IMG/VR virus record: IMGVR_UViG_3300047496_000071
Span: 1-36,379 of that record
Source of the DNA: a virus
DNA: 36,379 nt
Direction: 5' to 3' (one strand)
Shown: piece after piece, positions 30,125-36,379 of the stretch
How the letters are laid out: each line of letters begins with the position of its first letter
How positions within the stretch are numbered: the stretch's first letter is position 1
Position numbers and translations under genes: made by a program
Notes under the pieces: model-generated
Told to the model about the DNA's origin: nothing
The model's database searches: none
The model's input: the letters and a program-made list of their open reading frames with translations, nothing else

Positions 30125-30485
30125 CGGCGTCGTCTATGCGTTTGGGGACACGATCTATTATCCAAGTGGCAAAGAATGCAGCCTCCCGACGCCGATTGTG
30201 GAGCATGAACGCGCGCACAGCCGGCGACAGTCAGGCGTCGGCGCCGAAGCCTGGTGGCGGCTTTATATTGAGCAGCCTGGGTTCCGATACACCGAGGAGC
30301 TGCACGGGCATGCCCGCGAGTACCTGCGTCAAATGACCAAAGACCGGAACCGTAATGCGTGCTTGATTACGTCCACGGTGGCGCGTATGCTCGCACCTTT
30401 CTACGAATACGGAAGCGCGCAGCCGACCATGCAAAAAGCGATCAAGGATCTACGCGCGACGATCGCGCTCGAGGCCGCAGCTTGA
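30057..30485 (+). CDS. Putative zincin-like metallopeptidase
   Basis: 142 residues from GTG 30057 (AGGA upstream). HERAH at 50-54 is a full HExxH zinc motif, followed by WWRLYIEQPGFRYTEELHGHAREYL in which a further Glu or His could act as third ligand. This pattern is familiar from small phage proteins described as zincin-like. It could cleave a host or phage protein. It overlaps the helix-turn-helix gene and is coupled to the nuclease gene by TTGA. Confidence 0.6.
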   Translation: MKIVLAEPPMIDEIRKAFPRRPDGVVYAFGDTIYYPSGKECSLPTPIVEHERAHSRRQSGVGAEAWWRLYIEQPGFRYTEELHGHAREYLRQMTKDRNRNACLITSTVARMLAPFYEYGSAQPTMQKAIKDLRATIALEAAA

Positions 30486-31687
30486 GCGGCACGCACGCCT
30501 TACTGACACCCTCCGGCGCCAGCCGTTGGGCCCGGTGCCCGGGAGCCTTGCTGCTTGGCAAAGGCAAGCCGAACAAAACGTCGGTCGACGCCGCGAGCGG
30601 CACACTGACACATGAGATTGGCGAGTGCATTCTGCTGTTCAACGGCGCTTTGCACGCGGACTACGGCATCGGCACCGAGCACGAGGTCGACGGTTTTAAG
30701 TTCACGGTCGACCAAGACCGAATCGAACGCGCGCAAGCGTACGCCAACAACGTGCTGCGCGAGCCCGGCCAGAAGTTTGTCGAGCATAGGCTCGACACGT
30801 CCCCCATACTCGGCATCCCGGGGCAGTACGGCACCGCCGACTGCATTGCGTTAGATCCGAGCGGCGCCGTGCTGATCGACGGTCAGGAACACAAAGGCGT
30901 GCTCAGCGTTCACGATTTGAAAGACGGGGCCGGGCATGTGGTATGGGCCAAGAACAACTTACAGGGGTTGATATATGGAGCCGCTGCGCTTTATGAGTTC
31001 GATATGCTGGCTCCCTTTAACGCGATCCGTTTCTGCATCCACCAACCGCGCGTCAATCACTACGACGAATGGACGTATGCGCGTGCGGAGATTGAGCATT
31101 TCATTTCGATTATTCGGCCGGCTGCAAAGCTTGCATTTGACCTCTACCACGGAAACACCGATTTCACCCCCGCCCAACACCTGAACCCAGGTCAAGAGCA
31201 GTGCATGTGGTGCCCCGCGCGGGGCGGATGCCCGGCGCGCGCCAAGCGCATTGAGGATATGTTCCAGGTGCTCACCATCAAGCACGAGATTGACGATGCC
31301 AAGCTATCCGAGATTTACGCCAAGTTGGACGAACTTGAGTCCGCCATCTCGGACTTCCGCACCGAGGCGTACAACCGCGCGCTGACCGGCCGCACCATAG
31401 CAGGGTACAAGCTGGTGCGCGGCAACCGCGGGCACCGCCGGTGGACCGACGCCAAAAAGGCCGAGAATTTGCTTGCTATGGCGGTCGACGATGATAAGCT
31501 GTACGAACCTCGCAAGCTGGTTTCACCGACCGAGATTGAGCGCATCGTGGGCAAGAAGGTCTACGCGAAAATGGACGCGCTCAAGGGTCTGGTTGAACAG
31601 CCGGCGGGCAAGCCGACGCTGGTGCCTGAGAGTGATAAACGAGAGCCGATTCCATCAACTGAATTCGCTGTTATAGCCGACGCATAG
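30482..31687 (+). CDS. DUF2800 / Cas4-like PD-(D/E)xK nuclease
   Basis: 401 residues from a TTG start overlapping the previous stop (TTGA). The N-terminal LLTPSGASRWARCPGAL is typical of DUF2800 phage nucleases. YGTADCIALD and VHDLKDGAG supply the acidic and Lys active-site residues. CMWCPARGGC (~240-250) is the Cys cluster that would bind Fe-S in Cas4/AddB-like proteins. It probably acts as the 5'-3' exonuclease of the phage recombination-replication system with the adjacent ssDNA-binding protein and polymerase. Confidence 0.8.
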   Translation: MSGTHALLTPSGASRWARCPGALLLGKGKPNKTSVDAASGTLTHEIGECILLFNGALHADYGIGTEHEVDGFKFTVDQDRIERAQAYANNVLREPGQKFVEHRLDTSPILGIPGQYGTADCIALDPSGAVLIDGQEHKGVLSVHDLKDGAGHVVWAKNNLQGLIYGAAALYEFDMLAPFNAIRFCIHQPRVNHYDEWTYARAEIEHFISIIRPAAKLAFDLYHGNTDFTPAQHLNPGQEQCMWCPARGGCPARAKRIEDMFQVLTIKHEIDDAKLSEIYAKLDELESAISDFRTEAYNRALTGRTIAGYKLVRGNRGHRRWTDAKKAENLLAMAVDDDKLYEPRKLVSPTEIERIVGKKVYAKMDALKGLVEQPAGKPTLVPESDKREPIPSTEFAVIADA

Positions 31688-31728
31688 GGCGCCGGCTGGT
31701 TTCTGTAGACTGTAAATTTGAGGTAAAT

Positions 31729-32382
31729 ATGTCCGATCAACCTTTGACTCTTTTGGTTCAGAATGTCCGCATTGCGCGCGTATCCCTCCTCCGGCCGTAC
31801 ATCGGCAAGGATGCGAAAACAGACCCGGCCACCGGGCAGAAGCTCGGCAAGTACCACGCCGATTGCATCATTGATCCAACTCACCCCCAGCTGCCCCGCA
31901 TCAAGGAACTGATGCGCGCCGCTGCGGTGCGCAAGTGGAAGGGCGACGCCGAGCAGGTGCTCACGCAGATTGCCGCCCAAGACAAGCTCGCGCTGCACCG
32001 GGGCGACATCACCCGGGCCGGCAAGAGCGAGTTCGCCGGCAAGCTCTACATCAGCGCCTCGAACGCTGTGCAGCCCAACATCGTCGTCAGCGACAACGGC
32101 GTGAACCTGTCGACCGCAGACGGTTCGCTGAACCCGGGGCATGCGTGCTATCCGTACGCCGGCTGCTGGGCCAACGTCATCGTTGACTTCTGGCCGTATG
32201 AGCACCCGACCGGCGGCAAGGGCATTTCCAGCTCGCTGCTGGGTGTGCAGTTTCTACGCCACGACGTGCGTTTGGCGGGCGTTTCGGTCGCCTCCACAAG
32301 CGAGTTCGGCCTCGTGGCCGGCGAGGCTGACGGGGCGCCTCCGGCGGCCGTAGCGGCATCGGGCGGCAGTGGTCTGATCTGA
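31729..32382 (+). CDS. DUF2815-type ssDNA-binding protein
   Basis: 217 residues. VQNVRIARVSLLRPYIGKD at the start, an IDPTHPQLP segment, and ACYPYAGCWANVIVDFW followed by GKGISSSLLGVQFLRH are hallmark blocks of the DUF2815 family, annotated as single-strand DNA-binding proteins in phages. The low-complexity C-terminal tail ends in Gly/Ala. GAGG upstream at good spacing. It lies between the DUF2800 nuclease and DNA polymerase genes, as often seen in podoviruses. Confidence 0.82.
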   Translation: MSDQPLTLLVQNVRIARVSLLRPYIGKDAKTDPATGQKLGKYHADCIIDPTHPQLPRIKELMRAAAVRKWKGDAEQVLTQIAAQDKLALHRGDITRAGKSEFAGKLYISASNAVQPNIVVSDNGVNLSTADGSLNPGHACYPYAGCWANVIVDFWPYEHPTGGKGISSSLLGVQFLRHDVRLAGVSVASTSEFGLVAGEADGAPPAAVAASGGSGLI

Positions 32383-32386
32383 GGCT

Positions 32387-34576
32387 GTGAAGCTCTGTTT
32401 CATTGATACAGAGACTCGGTCCCGCACTGACATCAGTGCGGGCACCGACCGCTACACCCGGGATGCCGAAGTGCGGATCGTCACCTATGCGTTCGACGAT
32501 GAGCCGGTGCAGATATGGGAGCCGTTCCGCAACCGCCAAGTGCCCTCGAATCTAGCTGCGGCCATCCGCGACCCCGACGTCACGTTCATAGCGCACAATG
32601 CAGTTTTCGACCGTTTGGTTTTATTAAGGTCGCTCGGTATTCAAATCCCTTTATCAAGGTGGCTTTGCACCCGGGAAATCGCGTATGCACACGGCCTCCC
32701 AGGTTCGCTCGAGCTGCTAGGCATCGTGGCCGGGCTTGAGGAGTCAGATCAAAAGCGCAGCGAGGACAAGCACCTTATTGACTTGTTTTGCAGCCCCCAG
32801 GGCAACGATGAGTTCGTGGAGCCCGAAGACGCGCCTGAGAAGTGGGCGGCGTTCTGTCGGTACGCCATTCAAGACACGCACACGCTGCGCAAGATCTACA
32901 AACTGCTGCCCACGTGCAACGTCGACCGCAAGCTGTCCGAGGTCTCGACCCTCATCAACGAAAGAGGCTTTCAATTCGACATCCCGCTGGCAACGCGCGC
33001 CGTCGAGTTTCTGAAGTCCGCCAAGGTCGATAGCGATGAAAACATGCGCCAGCTGTCCGACAACAATGTCCACGCCGCGACCCAGCGCAACCGGCTGCTG
33101 CACTACTTGCGCGAACGTTTCGGCATTGACATCGACAGCCTGCGCGCGAGCGAGGTGCGCGAGTGGTTAGAGCATGACGACTTGCATCCGATCGCGCGGC
33201 TGTTGCTGGAGCAGCGGCTCGAAGCATCGAAGTCATCGGGCGCGAAGTACGGTCGCGGGCTCAAGCTGGTAGGCCCGGGCTCTAGGATGCGCCATAGCAG
33301 CCAGCTAGGCGGCGCCGGCCGCACGGGGCGGTTCAGCCACAAAGGGTTTCAGCCTGGCAATATGTCGCGGCCAGTGCTCAACGTCAGAAGGCAAGATGGA
33401 CGAATCGAACTGTCGCCGGTTAAGGCAAAGTATATCGACAGTGTTATCATACCTGGAATCTATAGTGGAGCCGCGCTCAGTAATCCACTGGTTTACGGAG
33501 GCCCAAATGAAGCGGCTGCGCTTGCTTTACGGCACGTCATCACCGCGGCACCCGGCAACGAACTCGTCGTCGCCGACTGGAAGAACATTGAGTCCAGAAT
33601 CCTCGCCTGGCTTGCCGGCGAAGACTGGAAACTTACCGCTTACAGATTGAACGACGAAGGGAAAGGCCATGACCTCTACAAGCTCTTATTTTCGCAATTC
33701 TTCGGGACGGCTATCGATGCTGTTAACGATACCGAACGTCAGTCGGGAAAAGTTTCGGAGCTTGCATTCGGATTTGGTGGCGGCGTTGGGGCCCTTGTCA
33801 CGATGGCCGCCGGGTACCAGATGGACCTTGGCCCTTTGGCCGGAATTGTCCTCCCCCGGGCAACCGAAACGCAGCTCAAAAAAGCGTATCAAGCCTGGCG
33901 CCGTGCGTTCATCTCCGGCGATGACTTCGGCCTTGAACCCGACGTCTACAAAGCGTGCGACGTCCTCAAACAAACGTACCGAGAGTCGAACGGCAAGATC
34001 AACCAGCTCAAGCTCGACGTCGACACCGCGATCAAGAACGCCATCAAGGCCCCGGGCAAGCAAACGTACTCCGTAGGCCGGTGCCAGATTTGGAGCACGG
34101 GACGCTGGCTTATCATCCAGTTGCCGAGTGGTCGCCGTCTGATGTATGCGTCCCCGACGATCGAGGTAACGCACGAGCCCGACGAAGACATCACGGTCAA
34201 GAAGGTTCACAAGCGCGAGACGGTCACGTACATCACCGCTCGAGGCAAGAGTTGGCGGCGCGAGCGCGCGTGGTCCGGGTTATTTGTCGAGAATATGGTT
34301 CAAGCGACCGCAGCCGACGTGCTTAGGCAATCGCTGGTGCGCATTCACGAGGACGCGCTGACGGTGCCGGAGGTGAAACGATACTTGGACACGCTGCCAG
34401 AGGGTGAGCGCACGCCGATCGCGTTACACGTTCACGACGAAGTCGTTTTGGATGCCCCCATAGGATCATATCCGCTGCAACGATTGGTGCAACGGATGTC
34501 GGAAGGTTTTCATTGGTCCCAAGGTCTGCCGCTGGCGGCCGAGGGCTGGGTCCATCAACGCTACGGTAAGAGGTGA
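32387..34576 (+). CDS. DNA polymerase, family A, with 3'-5' exonuclease
   Basis: 729 residues from GTG 32387. The exonuclease domain holds DTETRS (~7), FIAHNAVFDRL (~67, Asp75) and YAIQD (~159-163). The polymerase domain has motif A with ADWKNIESR (Asp397), motif B KVSELAFGFGGG (Lys455) and motif C HVHDEVV (Asp684, Glu685). Length and order fit T7-like phage replicative polymerases. It begins 4 nt after the ssDNA-binding protein stop. The three acidic catalytic residues are intact. Confidence 0.92.
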   Translation: MKLCFIDTETRSRTDISAGTDRYTRDAEVRIVTYAFDDEPVQIWEPFRNRQVPSNLAAAIRDPDVTFIAHNAVFDRLVLLRSLGIQIPLSRWLCTREIAYAHGLPGSLELLGIVAGLEESDQKRSEDKHLIDLFCSPQGNDEFVEPEDAPEKWAAFCRYAIQDTHTLRKIYKLLPTCNVDRKLSEVSTLINERGFQFDIPLATRAVEFLKSAKVDSDENMRQLSDNNVHAATQRNRLLHYLRERFGIDIDSLRASEVREWLEHDDLHPIARLLLEQRLEASKSSGAKYGRGLKLVGPGSRMRHSSQLGGAGRTGRFSHKGFQPGNMSRPVLNVRRQDGRIELSPVKAKYIDSVIIPGIYSGAALSNPLVYGGPNEAAALALRHVITAAPGNELVVADWKNIESRILAWLAGEDWKLTAYRLNDEGKGHDLYKLLFSQFFGTAIDAVNDTERQSGKVSELAFGFGGGVGALVTMAAGYQMDLGPLAGIVLPRATETQLKKAYQAWRRAFISGDDFGLEPDVYKACDVLKQTYRESNGKINQLKLDVDTAIKNAIKAPGKQTYSVGRCQIWSTGRWLIIQLPSGRRLMYASPTIEVTHEPDEDITVKKVHKRETVTYITARGKSWRRERAWSGLFVENMVQATAADVLRQSLVRIHEDALTVPEVKRYLDTLPEGERTPIALHVHDEVVLDAPIGSYPLQRLVQRMSEGFHWSQGLPLAAEGWVHQRYGKR

Positions 34577-34579
34577 GGC

Positions 34580-34780
34580 ATGAGCTTTTCAGAACTGATT
34601 CAAAACTGCGATATTTTCAACGACAAGCACGCCGAAGGCATGCGCGATACGCGCACGCTCAAAGTGCGCAGCGGCAAAGAGCTGCACTGGCCCAAGCTGG
34701 CGCTCGGCGACGTGTACCCGGTGACGAACCGGGACGGCAAAGTAATACGGTACGAACAAGTCAACGGGGATCTAATATGA
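34580..34780 (+). CDS. Hypothetical early protein
   Basis: 66 residues starting MSFSELIQNCDIFNDKH; charged, with DVYPVTNRDGKVIRYEQ. Starts 3 nt after the polymerase stop; coupled by ATGA to the next gene. Unknown. Confidence 0.6.
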   Translation: MSFSELIQNCDIFNDKHAEGMRDTRTLKVRSGKELHWPKLALGDVYPVTNRDGKVIRYEQVNGDLI

Positions 34781-35064
34781 GCTTGTTTGTTGGCGGTCTT
34801 ATGGATGGCGAATGGCATCGCGTCGAGCGACATTTCGACGGCAATTTACCAAAAAACTGGACGCTAGCGGGCATTCACCAGCCGCGAGTGACGGCGCCGT
34901 GGGCGCTGCTGGCGGCGGGTGCACATTTGCAGGACAACTACAAGCTGATGGAGTTTGAAGTGGAGGGAAACAAGTACCATGTGTACCGGCACTACAAACT
35001 CAAACCGGCGGAAGCGTTCGAAATTATTTTGTGCAACTACACCCACAAGGAAATCGAACTATGA
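34777..35064 (+). CDS. Hypothetical protein
   Basis: 95 residues from ATG 34777, coupled by ATGA at both ends; the longer frame from 34573 is a shadow. Mixed composition with WHRVERHFDGNLPKNW and YHVYRHYKLKPAEAFEIILCNYTHKE. Small phage proteins with a GEWHRV-type opening are common but of unknown function. Confidence 0.6.
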   Translation: MSLFVGGLMDGEWHRVERHFDGNLPKNWTLAGIHQPRVTAPWALLAAGAHLQDNYKLMEFEVEGNKYHVYRHYKLKPAEAFEIILCNYTHKEIEL

Positions 35065-35330
35065 GCTACGAAAAAGTATGGCCCAAGACGCTAGTCTTGA
35101 AAGCGACGTCTGCGGCCGACTCCCTGGTATACGTCATGGGCGGCCCGGACGAAGACGTGTTCATGGCGTCGTTCGTCGACCGCGCCGAGGCGGAAGCCTG
35201 GGTGCAAGGGTGCAAGCAATTCGGCATGGAAATGATAGGAGCGAAACAGAATGGCCCAGCGCGAGAGCCGAGTGGAGACGTACCTCAAGGAGCGGGTGGA
35301 GCTGGTGGGGGGAGCGGCAGCGAAGTTTAA
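35061..35330 (+). CDS. Hypothetical protein
   Basis: 89 residues, MSYEKVWPKTLVLKATSAADS; acidic DEDVF segment and a Gly-rich end. Coupled by ATGA. Its 3' end overlaps the nuclease gene by 80 nt. Unknown function. Confidence 0.55.
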   Translation: MSYEKVWPKTLVLKATSAADSLVYVMGGPDEDVFMASFVDRAEAEAWVQGCKQFGMEMIGAKQNGPAREPSGDVPQGAGGAGGGSGSEV

Positions 35331-35547
35331 GGGTAGCATCCGCGGCGAGCCCGATCGTCTTCTCAGTTTCCCGACTGGGTACCACTGCTTAGTGGAAACC
35401 AAATGGAAAGAAGGTGTCGAGCCAAAAACGCATCAAACCCGGCGCCACGAATGGTGGCGGAAACGAGGCATGCACGTTTTTGTTTTGCGCTCTATTTGGG
35501 AGGTGGACCGCTTTATGAGCGTACTGCATAACCGGGGGTATTGTTGA
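35251..35547 (+). CDS. VRR-NUC family nuclease
   Basis: 98 residues. The core has GEPDRL (Asp35) and VETKWKEG (Glu49, Lys51), the PD-(D/E)xK signature in its short VRR-NUC form, plus RRHEWWRKRGM. This family supplies structure-specific nucleases in phages and in FAN1. It likely acts on branched or flap DNA during replication. It begins inside the preceding gene. Confidence 0.8.
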   Translation: MAQRESRVETYLKERVELVGGAAAKFKGSIRGEPDRLLSFPTGYHCLVETKWKEGVEPKTHQTRRHEWWRKRGMHVFVLRSIWEVDRFMSVLHNRGYC

Positions 35548-35557
35548 CCGAACATTT

Positions 35558-35579
35558 CATGCTTATCCGGTTATCACCC
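35558..35579. repeat. Left inverted repeat flanking the Mom-like gene
   Basis: CATGCTTATCCGGTT plus ATCACCC; reverse complement of 36233-36254 with 2 mismatches in 22 bp, the outer 15 bp being perfect. It sits after the nuclease gene, 11 nt before the gene at 35591. Confidence 0.8.
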
Positions 35580-35590
35580 ATGAGCCCTAG

Positions 35591-36238
35591 ATGTTGATCG
35601 AGGCATGTTCTTTGGAAGTGGTTCGCGACCTCTGCGCGAAGCACCACGGATATGGCGGCGCGGGCGGAGTGTCCGTCTATAATTGGGCAGTCATGGAGAG
35701 GGAGAAGGCCGTCGCGGCCTTCAGTTGGCAGCCCCCTGCGCCCGGCGCAGCTGTAAGCGTCTGTCCCGAGCATCCTGCGGGGGTGTTGGCGCTCTCCCGC
35801 ATGGTCGCGGTCGAAAAGGCGGATCGCGCGCTGAAACACATCTCCAAGCCGCTTCGCGTACAGATGCGTTCGTTGATCGATCGAGGCCGTTGGCCCGTCT
35901 TGATAACCTATTCTGACGAGAGTCAGGGCCACACCGGCTACGTCTATCAGTGTAGCGGGTGGGAAAAGACCGGGCGTAGGCGCATCCCTATTTTCGAGGA
36001 CGCCAACGGTAGGCGCACTAGCCGCTACTCCAACGGGAAGACGGGTGGACGTGACCTTGTGCGTGTCGGCTGGGCATTCATACAACGCTGGGAGCATTGG
36101 GCCTGCCCCCGAGGCGAAGCGGCTGAGTATGCGCGCCTTCACGGCTGGCAGCGCGTTCCTACGAACCGCGCGTATCGAAGCGGTGCCCCGGCCTTTCGCT
36201 GGGAAAAGGCCAACACAATAGGCGGTAGTCGTGGGTAA
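35591..36238 (+). CDS. Mom-like DNA modification (GNAT-type) protein
   Basis: 215 residues. LCAKHHGYGGAG near the start, ALSRMVAVEKADRALKH, WPVLITYSDESQGHTGYVYQCSGWEK and RRTSRYSNGKTGGRD resemble the N-acetyltransferase-like Mom/XF1762-type proteins, which modify adenine in DNA to block restriction (Mu Mom). Together with the C5 methyltransferase it would give anti-restriction. It is the last plus-strand gene and is bracketed by inverted repeats. The ribosome site is poor, suggesting regulated translation, as in Mu mom. Family by motif recall. Confidence 0.55.
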   Translation: MLIEACSLEVVRDLCAKHHGYGGAGGVSVYNWAVMEREKAVAAFSWQPPAPGAAVSVCPEHPAGVLALSRMVAVEKADRALKHISKPLRVQMRSLIDRGRWPVLITYSDESQGHTGYVYQCSGWEKTGRRRIPIFEDANGRRTSRYSNGKTGGRDLVRVGWAFIQRWEHWACPRGEAAEYARLHGWQRVPTNRAYRSGAPAFRWEKANTIGGSRG

Positions 36239-36254
36239 CAACCGGATAAGCATG
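36233..36254. repeat. Right inverted repeat flanking the Mom-like gene
   Basis: GGGTAAC plus AACCGGATAAGCATG, matching the left copy at 35558-35579 in inverse orientation. Its inner end overlaps the stop of the Mom-like gene. Directly beyond, AAGCAT-GG-ATGCTT forms a short palindrome before the end of the minus-strand gene. Confidence 0.8.
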
Positions 36255-36260
36255 GATGCT

Positions 36261-36379
36261 TCAAAGCACCAGGTTGGTCAGCGTCACGACGAGCGCCTGG
36301 ATCGGCTTGCCGCGCAGTAGCAGCATTCGCTTGTTGACCTTGTAAATGACGCCGCGCTTACACCCCTGCTTGTGCGCCT
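36261..36379 (-). CDS. 3' end of a minus-strand gene
   Basis: 38 codons enter from the right edge and end at TGA (36261-36263). The end of the product reads GVIYKVNKRMLLLRGKPIQALVV. If the genome is circularly permuted, this could be the last gene of the late operon. Identity cannot be judged from so little. Confidence 0.45.
   Translation of the reverse strand, partial: AHKQGCKRGVIYKVNKRMLLLRGKPIQALVVTLTNLVL

Overview
The window is a large part of a tailed-phage genome with high GC content. It has a P22-type capsid module: coat, scaffold and portal, with the terminase genes upstream. It also has a T7/Pol I-like replication module. No ribosomal, tRNA or host metabolic genes are visible. The host is inferred to be a high-GC Gram-negative bacterium, probably a proteobacterium, from base composition, strong Shine-Dalgarno sites and CRP-type operator palindromes (TGTGA-N6-TCACA). 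This is an inference, not an identification. The window does not hold the whole genome. The coat gene runs off the left edge, a minus-strand gene enters from the right edge, and no endolysin, classical holin or lysogeny repressor is recognisable.

Layout. Positions 1-15803 are one densely packed minus-strand late operon. In transcription order it holds small regulatory, membrane and Endonuclease VII genes, a run of small virion-like proteins (a glycine-rich tail protein, a PASTA protein and two related 160-residue proteins), two GroES-like proteins, the terminase subunits, the portal, scaffold and coat. Positions 15804-16530 are a divergent control region. It contains a putative late promoter on the minus strand, two CRP-like palindromes, GGTGACA repeats, a perfect 30-bp inverted repeat and a putative early promoter on the plus strand. 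Positions 16531-36238 are the plus-strand early operon. It contains small early genes behind three near-identical promoter cassettes, a C5 DNA methyltransferase with an overlapping gene in another frame, a primase-helicase, a sigma-like protein, a serine recombinase, a zincin-like protein, a DUF2800/Cas4-like nuclease, a DUF2815-type ssDNA-binding protein, DNA polymerase, a VRR-NUC nuclease and a Mom-like modification gene.

The most striking element is in the terminase large-subunit gene. A complete 272-residue intein sits inside the Walker A motif (GGNR/SGKT). Almost its whole length is also read on the opposite strand as a 227-residue HNH endonuclease with its own ribosome-binding site and possible promoter. 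One DNA segment would thus encode the protein-splicing element on one strand and its probable homing endonuclease on the other. The same terminase is also split: the ATPase and nuclease domains are separate ORFs overlapping by 8 nt.

Other notable structure includes an 845-nt same-strand dual-coding overlap at the methyltransferase, three promoter cassettes with identical internal spacing, and a Mom-like gene bracketed by 22-bp inverted repeats. Most adjacent genes overlap by ATGA, GTGA or TTGA, which points to translational coupling through both operons and was used to choose many starts.
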